64,000 nucleotides of DNA from Bubalus kerabau (taxonomy: Eukaryota; Chordata; Mammalia; Artiodactyla; Bovidae): contig NC_073629.1 in NCBI RefSeq assembly GCF_029407905.1, positions 52,870,801 to 52,934,800 on the forward strand, read 5' to 3'. Position 1 is the first letter of the stretch; each line of letters opens with the position of its first letter. A program made the translations under genes and the position numbers. Shown piece by piece: positions 41,801-56,800 of this stretch. Below the pieces are notes generated by a model. The model worked only from the letters and a program-made list of their open reading frames with translations, did not search any database and was not told where the DNA came from.

Positions 41801-44800
41801 ACATTATCAAATGCTATGGTAAATGCAGGTTTGACTTCCTTTAAAAAAATAGAAGAAACAGATGCAAGGGAACTTGAGCTGGTATTTAATATTTAATTAT
41901 TCCTAATGTTACTTGAATTCTGTATACATTCCAAAGCCTGACATTTATATCTTTATTTCTACTAAAAAAATGATTTTCCCTGTCATAGTCATTATATATT
42001 TTTAATTTAAAATTTTGGGTAATAAATGTATTAAAACTATTAACTCTAAAAGGTATTTTACTAAAAGAGTTTTTAGTGTTGTAGTAAGAACATAATGATA
42101 TAAGTATGTTGTTTTAGATTTTAAATAGACATCCACCTTTTGGAACTCAGATAAAAGAAACAGTGATGTATCTACCAAAATATGAACTTGAAGTGGAACA
42201 GGTAAATATTTTCTGTTTTTAATATGTTTTGATTTTCAGGAATAAAGCTACCCATAGCTGATTTGGAACTGAGTATAAGTAGTAAGGTTATTTTTAACAC
42301 ATTTTATGCCTATCCTTTTTTAAAGATTACAAGATACAGTGATACCATGGCAGAAATATTAGTGACTGTTATATTAAGAAACTTTGAACAGCTACAAACT
42401 AAAAGAACAGCATCAAATTCTCACTATGTCACCTTGATCATAGGTGATGCAGATAATCAACTGGTTTTTAAGCACAAAATTATGTAAGTATGAAATTTCT
42501 ATTTATTTTATTTTAAAGCATGTATTATAAAAGAAAAATTCTGCTGAAGAAAAGAATAGTAAAATAATGGTGGGGTCAATTAAATTACATTTTCCTGATT
42601 CTATAATGGGACAAAAGAAATTGTCTATTAAAGAAGGTATTAATATTAGGTCTGTTTTAGATTATTTAGTACTCAAATTAACAAAGTATAAAGTAGTTGG
42701 TTTGAAACAAGTAATAGATGACCTTTAGGAGTAGCTCTAATTCAGTATTGCTGAACTTTCTTATTTTGTTGCTTTTCTTCTATAATTCATGACCTTATTA
42801 CTTTTTTTTGAAGATTGAGTGCAATCTTCAAAATATATTTTCTATTTCTGTTTTAAAATTTAACTGCTAGAGCCACTGTAGGATCCAGGCAACCAGATCC
42901 AATAGATGAAGGAGATACCTTGCCTTATATTTTGTTCTGTAGCATATCATTCTATAATTTTCACTTCAGCCTTTTTTCTGATACTCATATATTTTCTCCC
43001 AGGGGTGTCATAAGCAAATTCTGAGGATAATAGTTGTAGCTGCAGCTAATACTTTTTGAGCACTTAGTAAGTTCCAGGTATTGAACTGTTTAATCGTTAT
43101 ATAGGTAGTCTATAGCAAAAACTAGATTCGAAGCCCAGCATTCTAACTCCAGAGTCTATGCTCCTAAGCATATAATATACCTGTGAGTTCAGGATGGTAC
43201 TAAGTGAAATGGGAATCTACTAACTGTTGCCAGTGTACAGGAAGATACTTTCCTAAAACACCCCATGCAAGGATCCTAAAGAGATATGCTTTTCACTGAT
43301 AATTACTCTCCTGCAACTAGCCTTAATACACTTACAGAGAATATATAATTATATAAATCTTTATTCTCTGTGACAAGTAAATCTAATGACTTTGACTATA
43401 GGAGGCTAAAATAAGTTCAACCACAGAATTGACTGCTGGTGATATGATGTTATTAGGTACAAACTATTTCATATCATTTAAAAAATACTCAAAGTTCTCA
43501 CAAATCCATGTAACTTATGTATAGCCATTTAAAAGTGGTAGTGATTTAAGGGCAAGATCATAGGTTATCAAGAACAACTATATGTACAGGTGGGCCTGAA
43601 GTGATTGTGTGCAACTTAGAACCAGCTGTTGGGTGAACATATAGTTAAGTAAATTATGGAAATGGTAGCTCCACTGAAATTCCATTTTCCCTATCCAAAG
43701 AACTTGGGGAAAGTAGTTTTCAGAAACTGACTTAAGTTTACTACCAGATGTGGTATACCTTAGTGTCAATTAGCCCTTGACGATTAATTTATTATTTCAT
43801 TTAACATTCAGGATCACAATTTAAGTGACACATTGCTTTTTTCAGGGATTCTGTTTTGCTAAAAGCTGGAAATTGGGCTAAAAAGTTTGATGTGAGGAGA
43901 GCTCTTAAATCTGAAGATCTTAGCATAAATCTAATCAGTTCAGAATATGGTAAGTTCATTGAAATAATGAATACATGAATGTAAAAAATATGATAGCACT
44001 AAAAATTTCCTTTATGTAAACAGAAAAACAACATAAGTGATATTGTATAAAAATAATTTAAGTAAAATGAATAATTTTAAAGGAAGTTTCATGTATTTGG
44101 GTAATGTAGACTAGGATAATAAAATTAAATTTTCGTCTGTTCATTTATAGACATTTTCTTTTTTAAGGTAAATTTCAATTATTGTAGGAGCATTGATTTT
44201 TATTTTTATGACAGATGTGTACTTTTTCACTTGTTATACTTTTTTAAAGTTTCTTTAAAACATTTTTATTTCCTGAACTTGTTAGACTTTTTAGTTCAAC
44301 AAAGTATAAAATATAAGAGGTATAAAAATAAATAAATGATCTCATGCATGAATATATATGACTTAAGCATTTGTATGCTTTTTTTTCTTTTTCCAGTTGG
44401 ACTTGATATACAGCGCAAATTTACAGTCTTTTACTCAGGACCCAAGAGATTTGGAAATCAAATAATTATACAAAAAAAATCAGAAACAGAGATTTCCCAT
44501 TCTGAACATTCAGATAGATCTACTGTAGCAGGGCCCAAAAAAGGTAAACATCTGTGTTTATTCCTGTTTTGCATTAAAGCAAGTATAAGGCTGGGGATGG
44601 TATCATCAGTATAGTATTGCTTCATTTAGATTGTAGATACTCTGGAATTAGATGTGTCAGTTCAGTTCAGTTCAGTTCAGTCGCTCAGTCATGTCTGACT
44701 CTTTGCGACCCCATGAATTGCAGCACGCCAGGCCTCCCTGTCCATCACCAACTCCCAGAGTTCACTCATACTCAACGTCCATCGAGTCGGTGATGCCATC

Positions 44801-47800
44801 CAGCCATCTCATCCTCTGTCGTCCCCTTCTCCTCCTGCCCCCAATCCCTCCCAGCATTAGATGTTTAGGCTTTCTAATAATTGCATTAATAATATATAGT
44901 AGGAATTCTTATAGTTAGTATTTGTCAAATTGGGGTGATTTTTAATTTCTCCATCAGTTTTGAATGAGATCCTTGCCGGGTACAGTAATCTTGGTTGTAG
45001 GTTTTTCCCTTTCTGTTCTTTAAATATATCCTGCCATCCCCTTCTGGCCTGCAGAGTTTCTGTTGAAAGATCAGCTGTTAAATGTATGAGGTTTCCCTTG
45101 TATGTTACTTGTTGCTTTTCCCTTGCTGCTTTTACTATTCTATCTTTGTTAGTTTGATTGGTATGTGTCTTGGCATGTTTGTCCTTGGGTTTATCCTATA
45201 TGGGACTCTTTGCCCCTCTTGGACTTGATTGATTATTTTCTTTTCCATGTTGGGGAAATTTTCAACTATAATCTCTTCAAAATTTTCTCATACCCTTTCT
45301 TTTTCTCTTCTTCTTCTGGGACCCCTATAATTCGAATAGTGGTGCATTTGATATTGTCCCAGAAGTCTCCGAGACTATCCTCAGTTCTTTTCATTCTTTT
45401 TTGCTTTATTCTGCTCTTCAGAAGTTATTTGCATTATTTTATCTTTCAGCTCACTGATTCATTCTTCTGCTTCAGGTATTCTGCTATTGATTCCTTCTAG
45501 AGTATTTAATTTTCAGTAATTGTAGTATTTGTCTCTGTATGTTTATTCTTTAATTCTTCTATGTCTTTGTTAATTGATTCTTGCATTTTCTCCATTCTGT
45601 TTTCGAGATTTTTGATCATCTTTACTGTCATTATTCTGAATTCTTTTTCAGGTAATTTTCGTATTTCCTCTTTATTTATTTGGACTTCTGTGTTTCTAGT
45701 TTGTTCCTTCATTTGTGTAGTATTTCTCTGCCTTTTCAATATTTTTTTAAAATTTATTGTGTTTGAGGTCTCCTTTTCCCAGGCCACAAGGTTGAATTTT
45801 TTTCTTCCTTTTGGTTTCTGCCCTCCTAGGGTTGATCCAGTGGTTTGTGTAAGCTTTGTATAGGGTGAGATTTGTGCTGAGTTTTTTGTTGTTGTTGTTT
45901 TTCCTCTGATGGGCAAGGCTGAGTAAGGTGGTAATCCTGTCTGCTGATGATTGGGTTTGTATTTTTGTTTTGTTTGTTGTTTAAATGAGATGTCCTTCAC
46001 AGGGTGCTACTGGTGGTTGGGTGATGCCAGGTCTTGTATTCAGGTGGTTTCCTTTGTGTGAGTTCTCACTATTTGATACTTCCTAGGGTTAGTTCTCTGG
46101 TAGTCTAGGGTCTTGGAGTCAGTGCTCCCACTCCAAAGGCTCAGGGCTTGATCTTGAGCTGTAGAGATAACCTTCACCATTCATGGCCACATAGAGGCTG
46201 GCCTTCACCCCTTGGATGGCTACTACATGCAGGCCCACAGGGATTAGATCAAAGAGGGTGTAGTCGCTGTTTTCGTCCTTGGTCCCATCTACAGTACCAT
46301 CTGGGTGCATCCTCAGGAAATATCCCTGCTGGCTCAATACCGTTGTCACAATTCCTTTCAGCTGAAGTTCACTTAGCCTGCTGCTGGACCTCAGGCTCCT
46401 TCCAAAGAGACACTCCAGCATTTGTACTCCTCTCTTCAAAGAAAGCTCAAAAATCTTCTGGGGTGATTTTTGGTGAAAAAAATTGACTAGTTTTTATATA
46501 TGTTTCCCCTTTACATACCCACTCCATTCTTATGGCTATGTTAGGGAGAGAGTAAGTGATGTACAAGAATTAACAGATATGATAAGACAAAGCAGGTGAC
46601 AACTTTTTTTTCTTTATCATGGGACATTCAAATAGAGATTCAAATAAACATTCAAATAGAGAGTAGAAAGAAGTGTATATGTACCCATCATCCACCTTAA
46701 ACAGTTCTCAGCTCAGGGTTCATATTTCCCCTTGTATTTTTTTGAAGAAAATCAGATATTATATTATTTCCTCCATAAATGTTTTAGTATATATTTGTAA
46801 GGATTTAAGAAAAAAATAACTGTATTACATAAAAAACTGCTGCTGCTGCTAAGTAACTTCAGTCGTGTCCAACTCTGTGTGACCCCATAGATGGCAGCCC
46901 ACCAGGCTCCGCCGTCCCTGGGATTCTCCAAGAACACTTCAGTTCAGTTCAGTTCAGTCGCTCAGTCATGTCCAACTCTTTGCACTAATGGTAACTAATT
47001 ATTATCCAATACTGAGTTAATGTTCAAATTGTTGATTACTCATAAATATCATAGATATATCATCTTGATACCATCTAGATATACTAGATTGGCTCCTGAA
47101 TCCTTTTGCTATGTCCTTAGTAGTTTTGATAGCTTTCGTGCTGTATGGGATGATATGATGTTCTAGGCTTACCTTTTATAATTCCAGCCTCAGACCTGTA
47201 ATAAGCCTTTTCTCCAAAGATCCCTGGTTTCTTTTCATGATAAATAATTTGTGTGCTTGAGGAGCTCATTGCCATTGAGAGATTATCTCTTACCTTTTTC
47301 CATGCACAGAATTATGAAATATGTGATTTTTTTGTTTTTAAAGACAAAATACATAATTTATTTATAGTTAAATGTCCAAATCAAATTCAGAGCTATAGTA
47401 TTTATCCTTAAAGTCAATGATCTATACTCAATGATCTGTATCTCCTTTCTGCCATGCTGAGAAATTTGATTCTCAATGATTACAAAAATGATAGAATGCC
47501 ACTAGTCTTCTTTATTCTATATTATACACACAATTAGTTGTTATTTATCAAGTTAACAGCACCAAACTGCACCTTTTTTGGCTGCATCACACAGTTTGTG
47601 GGATCAGCCATTCACTATGTTTTCCTGACAGAGCAAAAAGCAAACCCTTGCTGGTGGAATATAACATAATCCAGAATCTGCAGATATAATGTCTGTCATA
47701 CAATAAGAAATTATGAAACCTGCAAAGAGGCAGGACCATATGACTCATAATTAACTATATAAGAAAATGAAATAGCCCTGTAGGTGATTCAAATGGTAGA

Positions 47801-50800
47801 GTTGGCATTTAAAGATTATAAAACAACTGTGATTAATATTTTCAAGAAAATAGGGGGAGGAAATATACAAAATTAATGAAATGATGGAAATTTTCACCAG
47901 AAAATTGGAATTCCATAGATATTTAAATGAACTTTCTAGAACTGAAAAATGTAGTATCTTAAGTGAAGAACTCATTAGGTAGGTTTAATATTAGTTTGGA
48001 TATGTTCAAACACAGGATTTATGAACTGTTAGACATATCAATAGAAAATATCCAAATGGAAGCCCAGAGATAAGAGAATAGAAAGAACACAAAAGACTAT
48101 AATACTCAAAATGCTAACATATGCATAAAGTCTGAGTAAAGAAAGAATGGGACAAATGCAGTATTCAAAGAGACAGGCTGAGAACATTCCAAAACAGTGA
48201 AAGACATCAAGCTACAGATTCAGAATTTCAGCAAGCCCAAGAAGAGATAAATACACAGAAGACCACATAAGACTGAAAATGAAGAGATAAAACATGAATT
48301 AACAATATCAAGAATGAAAAAGGTGATATCATTACAGATCCTGTAGGCATAAAAAATCTGCTAAGATATTATAAATAACTTTACCAATAAATTTGACATA
48401 ATTTAGGTAAAAAGGAACAAATACCTTGAGAAGAAATCTTACCAAAACTGACAGAAGAAATAGAAAATCTGAGTAGTCTTGACATTAGTAATAAAACTGA
48501 GGAAATTTTAAAAGATCTTTCCATAAAGAAATCCTGAGGTTCAGATGACTTCATTTTCTTATATAGTTAAATATTAGTTAAATGGTCCTGCCTCTTTGCA
48601 GGTTTCATAGGTTCTTATTGCATGGCAGACATTTTATCTGCAGATTCTGGATTATATTATATTCCACCATACAAGAGATGTGGCTATGCTCCCTGGATCA
48701 GGAAGATCGCTTGGAATAAGAAATGGCAACTCACTACTATTCTTGCCTGGAAAATTCCATGGACAGAGGAGCCTGGTGGGGTACAGTCCATGGGGTCACA
48801 AAGAGTCAGACATGACTGAGCACACAGAACAGCACAGCAATGTAAAACTTACCCAAACTTTTTTAGAAAAAATGAATATTTTCTAATGTTTTAATTTTCA
48901 AAAGCCAGCATGACTTTGATTTCAAAACTTGGCAAGGACATTAAAAGAAAGAGAAATTGTTCAAACTATTAGCAAGTGGAATCTAGCTACATATTTAAAA
49001 AGCATAATACAGTACAGTTAAGTATAGCTTATTCTACCTGTGCAAGAAAGCCTTAGCATTTAAAAATGGATCAATATAATTCTTACATTAACAGGGAAAA
49101 AAAAAAAACGTGATCCTTTTTATGGATGTCAAAAAAAGGTTGACAAAAATCCAGTGTTAATTTTTTATTAAAAATATATAGTAAATGTTATACACAATAT
49201 TGAAATATTTTTTAAACTTTCCTATTTAAATGGAGAACGATGAAATGGTCTTCTCTATTACTACTTCTTTTTAATATTGTGATAAAAGCCCTAGTCAGTA
49301 CAACTATTTAGAAAAAGAAATATAAGGGATAAGGATTGGGAAGGAAGAAGTAAACTATCATTACTTGAAAGCAACATGATTATGTACCTAGAAAATATAA
49401 AAGACTCTGTGGACACACTATTAAAATTAATATATAAATTTAGAAACATCACTGGATACAGAGTCAATGTTAAAAACTCCCCATCAAAAAAGAATAAAAT
49501 ACTTAATAAATTTAACAAAATGTTAAATTTTGTTAACAGTGCAAGATGTGAGCACTGCAAACTATAAAACAGCATTGAAAGAAATTAAAGAAGATGTAAA
49601 TAGATGGAAAGATATACCATGTTTGTGGATTAGAAGTCTTAATATCACTAAGATGGCAATATTTCCCAAATTATTTCAAAAAATCAATGCAATCCCTATT
49701 CAAAATTCCAGCTTCTTTTGAAGCTGGAGAAAAGAAAATTTACAAGTTGATTCTAAAATTCATACTGAAATGTAACGGACCCAAAATAACCAAATCAATC
49801 TTTAAAAAACGAACATACATGGAGACTCACAATTCCTGATTTCAAAACTTACTATAAAACTTAATCAAGGTAGTGTATTTGTGTTATGTTGTTAGTCACT
49901 CAGTTGTGTCTAACTCTTTACGACCCCATGGACTATAACCCTCTATGCTCCTCTGTTCTTGGGATTCTCTAGGCAACAATACTGGAGTGGGTTGCCATTT
50001 CCTTCTCGAGGGGATCTTACCAACCCAGGGATCGAGCCTGGGTCTCCCATATTGCAAGCAGATTCTTTATCATTTGAGCCATCAGTGATTCCCAAGATAA
50101 TGTAGTACTACTATAATAATAGACCAATAGAATATAATTGAAAGTATAGAAATAAATGTATACATCTATGGTCAATTGATTCTGATCAAAGATGCCAAAA
50201 CAATTCAGATGGGAAAAAATAGTGTTTCACCAAAAATGGCTAGGCATCTGGATAACCAGTTGCATTAGTTTGAACCTCTACTTCATCCTACATATAAAAA
50301 TTTACTCTGAATGGATCAGTGACCTAAAGATAAGAGTTAAAACTGTAAAACCCTTAGAAGAACACATGGGTGTATATTTTCATGACCTTGGATTAGGCAG
50401 TAGTTTATTAGATATGACACCCAAAGCTCAGGCAACCAAAGGGGGAAAAAAAAAGCAGATGAATTGGACTTTATCAAGATTGAAAACTTTTGTGCTTTAA
50501 ATGAAACTATCGAGAAAGTGAAGAAAAAGTATGTGGAAAACAATCCATAGAATAAGAAAATATTTGCAAGTCATATATCTGATAAAAGAGTAGTATCTAG
50601 TATATATAAAGAAATCTTACAGCTCAACAAATAAGAAGACAAACAACCCAATTAAAACTGGTCAAAGAATTTAAGTAGATATTTTTCAAAGAAGAACTAC
50701 AAATGGCCAATATACAACATGAAAACATGTCCAACATCATTAATCAATACAGAAATTCAAATCAAAACCAGAGTGTTACCACCCAGTAGGATGGCTTTAA

Positions 50801-53800
50801 TAAAAAAGATGGACAATGACAAATGTTGGCAAGGATGCAGAGAAATTGAAACTCTCACACTTTTGGTAGTGGGGATATGAAATTGTGCAGCTGCTTTGGA
50901 GAACATTTTGTCAGTTCCTCAAAAAGTTAAACATAGAATTACCATGTGATCCAGGAATTCCTCCTTTAGGTATATGTCCAAATGGATTAAAAAATACTCA
51001 TAAAAATGTATTTGTGAATGTTTATAGTAGCATTATTCCTAACAGCCAAAAAATAGAAACAACCCAAATATCTATCAACTAGCAGATAAGAAAAATGTGG
51101 CATATTCATTTAGTGGAGTGTTACTCAGCCATAAAGAAGAATAAACTACTAATATATGCTACAACATAGATGAACCTTGAAAACATTCTAATTAGAGAAG
51201 CCAGTCACAAAAGATCAGATATTGTATGATTCCACTTATATGAATCTCTATAACAGACATATACATAATGAGAGAAAGTAGATTAGTGATTCCAGGAGAA
51301 AGGGGCAAGTAGGTTGTTTGTCTTGTTTATACTACATTCTCTTTGGACCTTTGTTCTGGCCACTATTTTTCCGACAGCAAAATTATCAGTAGCTAGCGTA
51401 ACCTTTTATTCAGGCCAAAGTCCAATTTCCTAGAAGGAAAGAGATACGTCCATTTAAGAAAGACAAATTTAGAATTAGGATTGCACTGAGAGTATATAAA
51501 ATCAAAGCTATCGGTAGTGATCCTTTACCATGTACAGAAACTATCAAAGATAGCTGGACTGTGTAAGAGAAGACTAAAGCAAAGGTACAGAAAGAAGCAA
51601 AGGTGAGAACGCTAGAGCTGAAGTTCTACTGACTTTCCATTTCTTGGTTTCAGTCCCTCCTGATCCCTAGCTGCCACACTGCTTTTGGATTCTGTGAGAT
51701 AACAACAACAAAAAAAAGGTGTCCTTTTCATTATAAGACTGGAAGGCAAAAGTAGGAAGTCAAGAGATACCAGGAGTCACAGGAAAGTTTAGCCTTGGAG
51801 TATAAAATAAAGCAAGCTAACAGAGTTTTGCCAAGAGAATGCACTAGTCATAGCAAACTCCCTCTTCCAGCAACACAAGAGACAACTCTACACATGGACA
51901 TCAACAGACGGTCGATACTGAAATCAGACTGATTGTATTCTTTGCAGTCAAAGATAGAAAAGCTCTATATAGTCAGCAAAAACAATACCTGGAGCTGATT
52001 GTAGCTCAGCTCATGAGCTGCTTATTGCAAAAGTAAGACTTAAATTGAAGAAAGTAGGGAAAACCACTAGGCCATTCAGCTATGATCTAAACAAATCCCT
52101 TATGATTATACAATGGAAGTGACAAATAGATTTAAAGGAGTAAATCTGGTAGACAGAGTGCCTGAAGAACCAGATTATGAGCAGAGGGTCTTAACATTGT
52201 ACGGGAAGTGGTGACCAGAACCATCCCCAAGAAAAAGAAATGCAAGAAGGCAAAGTGGTCTGAGGCAAGAAGGCAAGAAGGTCTGAGGAGGCCTTACAAA
52301 TAGCTGAGAAAAGAAGAGAAGTGAAAGGGAAAGATATATCCTACTGAAGCCAAAGTTCCAGAGAATAGCAAGGAGAGATAAGAAAGCCTTCTTAAGTGAA
52401 CAATGCAAAATGATAGAGGAAAGCAATAGAATGGGAAAGACTGGAGATCTCTTCAAGAAAATGAAGATACCAAGGGGAAATCTCATGCCAACATGAGCAC
52501 AATAAAGGACAGATATGGAAAGGACCTAACAGAAGCAGAAGAGATTAAGAATAGGTGGCAAGAATACAGAGAACTATACAAAAAAAGGCCTTAATGATCC
52601 AGATAACCATGATGGTGTGGTCCCTCACCTAGAGCCAGACATCCTGGAGTGTAAAGTCAAGTGGGCCTTAGGAAGCATTACTACAAACAAAGATAGTGGA
52701 GATGATGGAAAGCCAGCTGAGCTGTTTCAAATCCTAAAAGATGATGCTGTTGAAGTGCTACATTCAATATGCCAGCAAATTTGGAAAACTCAGTAGTGAC
52801 ACTGGACTGGAAAAGGTCAGTTTTCATTCCAATCCCAAAATTAGGCAGTGCTAGAGAATGTTCAGACTACTATATGGTTGTGCTCATTTCACATGCTATC
52901 AAGGTAATGCTCAAAATCCTTGAAGCTAGGCTTCAGCAGTACCTGAACCGAGACCTTCCAGATATACAAGCTGGATTTAGAAAAAGCAAAGTAACCAGAG
53001 ATCAGACTGCCAACATCTGCTGGATCATAAAAAAAAATCAAAGGAATTCCAAAAATGACATCTGCTTCATTGACTACACTAAAGCCTTCGATTGTGTGGA
53101 TCACAACAAACTGTGGAAAATTCTTAAAGATATGGGAATATCAGACCACCTAACCTGTCTCCTGAGAAACCTGTATGCAGGACAAGAAGCAAGTTAGAAC
53201 TGGACATGGAACAACGGATGGTTCCAAATTGGGAAAGGAGTACATCAAGGCTGTGTATTGTCACCCTGATTATTTAACTTATATGAAGAGTACATCATGC
53301 AAAATGCCAGGCTGGGAGACTCAAGCTGGAATCAAAATTGCTGGGAGAAATATTGACAACCTCAGATATGCAGATACTACCACTCTAATGGCAGAAAAAT
53401 GAAGACGAACTAAAGAGCCTTTTGATGATGGTGAAAGAGAAGAGTGAAAAAACTGACTTAAAACTCAGTATTCAAAAAACGAAGATCATGGCCTCCAGGC
53501 TAATCACTTTATGGCAAATAGATAGAAGAAAAGTGGAAACACTGACATATTTTATTTTCTTGGGCTCCAAAGACACTGCAGATGGTGAATGCAGCCTCAA
53601 AATTAAAAGAGGATTGCCCCTTGGTAGAAAAGCTATGACAAATCTAGACAGCATATTAAAAAGCCAGAGACATCACTTTGCCAGCAAAGGTCCGTATGGT
53701 CAAAGCTAAGGTTTTTCCAGTAGTCATGTACAGATGTGAGAGTTGGACCATAAAGAAGGCTGAGCAATGGAGAAGACTCTTGAGAGTCCCTTGGACAGCA

Positions 53801-56800
53801 AGGAGATCAAACCAGTCAATCCTGAAGGAAATCAACCCTGAATACTCATTGGAAGGACTGATGCTGAAGCTGAAGCTCCAGTACTACTGGAAAAGACTCT
53901 GCTGAGAAAGATTGAGGACAGGAGGAGTAGGGCGAGGCAGAGAATGAGATGGTTGTTTGGCATCATGGACTCAATGGACATGAGTTTGCACAAATTCCAG
54001 GAGATAGTAAAGGACAAGGAAGACTGGCAGTGCTGCAGTTCATGGGATCACAAGGAGTCAGACTCGACTTGTTGGCTGATCAACAATGTAATATATTTCC
54101 ACCAACCCCACAAGGGTTTTTTTGTTGTAACTCTTTTTGTTTAAAATAGCTTGAATTGTTTCTGTTGTTTGCAACTGTAGTGGAAATTAGGATGTTTATT
54201 ATACTTAGTATTAGCATGAGACTTTTTAAGAGCAAAAGTCCCGCAGATTTTCAGTATGACCCTGTAGAAAACAGATCAAAGATGCCTCCTATCAGGCAAG
54301 TGTTTTATTACACACATATCCCATTCACATACACATATTATATATACAACCATCCCATTATACATTCTGATTTATACAGTCAGATTATATTTGAAATTTA
54401 CATTATATCTGAATTATATCTGAGTTATACATTCTGGATATATAATTCAGTTCTTATATACAAAATCAAGTATCCCCAAATAAAGACGTGTAATTATCTC
54501 TTCATGTATGACATACATACACTACCTGCATTTTCTTTCTCAGTAAACTTACACAATGACGGAATCATAGATTTACCCTACTGCTACTGCTAAGTCACTT
54601 CAGTTGTGTCTGATTCCGTGCGACCCCATAGACGGCAGCCCACCAGGCTCCCCGGTCCCTGGGATTCTCCAGGCAAGAACACGGGAGTGGGTTGCCATTT
54701 ACTTCTCCAATGCATGAAAGTGAAAAGTGAAAGTGAAGTCGCTCAGTCGTGTCCGACTCTTCGCCACCCCATGGACTGCAGCCTACCAGGCTCCTCCGCC
54801 CATGGGATTTTCCAGGCAAGAGTACTGGAGTGGGGTGCCATTGCCTTCTCCGATTTACCCTACTAAGGCTGAGAATAGCCTTTCAAAACAATACAAATTT
54901 CTGTTTTTCTGACCTCTTGTCTGACCATATTATTAAATGTTAAAATATTTAGCTCAGAAAATCTAGTTGCTTAAATGGTTATTTCCAAATATGCTTTCAG
55001 GTTCAACAAATATTTTAATATTTTATTTTGTCAAATTGTAGGACCATATTTAGACAAAAGTATATACCTTAGAGTACATAATAGAATTTAAAATTCTTAT
55101 TATGCTTCCTATAACAATTTGAAAACATTTTTTAGCTGTAGTTTCTCACAGTTACAGTCCAAGAGATAAAAAATTTTGTAAATTTTAAGGAAAAATATTT
55201 TTGCTATTTTTTTAAGATCAGGCAGTGTGAAAATACACATTTTCAGTTGTAAAAATTGTTTTAACTTTTATTTTTAGCATTTAAACTTCTTATCCTTTAA
55301 GAAGCACAAGCTGGTTGGATGGCATCACTAACTCAATGGACATGAGTTTGAGTAATCTCTGGGAGTTGGTGATGGACAGGGAGGCCTGGCGTGCTGCAGT
55401 CCGGGGGGTTGAAGTATGGGCTTTGTTTCATTTGAAGAAAATTAATTTGACATTAATAAGTTCATTTGCCTTGGCTATGCCTTTTGAGTATGAAAATTTA
55501 ATGTATTTGAAGAATGCAAGGATAATATCAGTGCCCAAGCACTTTGGAAGTATGTACATTTAAATACTAGTCAAAAGGCAGTCTGCTTTTCTTTATACTT
55601 TTCGGTGTATATATTCATTAAATTGCAAATCAAGGACTCCAATTCATCAGTGTTACCCTTTTTTTGATAAATTACAAAATGATAGTATAATATTTGACAA
55701 AAATTAAAAGGAGATTTGCCTTCTCATTTAAAAAGTAAAATTATAAAGTGCATCAATGCGATTACCATGTATCAGGAACTACAAAATGAAAGTAATATTC
55801 TTTTAAAAATATTAACTCCAGAAGCTATGAACATCCAAATTATTTGAATTTATAGTTAAGAGGGGGGCTTCTCAGGTGGCGCTAGTGCTAAAGAACTCAA
55901 CTGCCAATACAGGAGACAGAAAAGATGTGGGTTCTGTCCCTGGGTTGGGAAGATCCCCTGGAAGAGAGCATGGCAGCTCACTCCAGTATTCTTGCCTGGA
56001 GAATCCCATGGACAGACGAGCCTGGCGAGCTATAGTACATGGGATCACAAAGAGTTCGACATGACTGATGCACACATGCACACATAGTTAGGATGTGAAC
56101 CTAAGTATGGCTAGGATGCCTCCTATTTTTAATTTGTTTTTTTTCTAGATTTAAAAAAAATCTTACCTGACCTTACCCTATTGGTCATTATTGACCTTGT
56201 TAAAGTAATTTTATGTATTCATTTCAAATGCATTTCTATTTCACATTAATGATTTATTTTGCTTTCAGTACTTGGAACTGGAGCTTTAAAAACATATAAA
56301 TTAATATATTATGTGGCAGAACTAAGAAAATGTATACATTTCAGATTTTGATAATGATGGAGTATGGGATCTGTTAATTTGATCCCTAAATGTACATTTT
56401 ATGTCAATTTTCTCTCAGAACCTTATTTTTCTAGTTATAAATCTCTGTAAGCTTGTGTTTGTTAATAAGACAAATTCAGACAATTCTCAGAACTTAGGGA
56501 GTGGAGTGGGGATGGAGGAGCACTTATGTTTCTGAAGTATTTCTAACATAAATATAGTAGAAGTTTCTGTCACTTAGGTAATATCCATATGCTAGTATTC
56601 TGTAAACAAGCTGAAATAAAGCTCTCATGCCTAGAAAGACTTGTCAACTCTTTCAACTCTGCCTTAGGGGTGTCCCCAGAATCTATATAATTAGACTTTC
56701 AGATCCTATTTATAATTTCCACCACTGGTAACAAATGTGTATAGTCATTGTGCACCATCGTGTGGTAATGTTTTTCAGTTCATCTATTAGATGTTGTTGG

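Noticed and set aside
45165..45863. Plus-strand hydrophobic open frames of 100-111 codons
   Set aside because: Reverse-strand shadows of A-rich L1 ORF1; the T-rich complement reads as false membrane segments.
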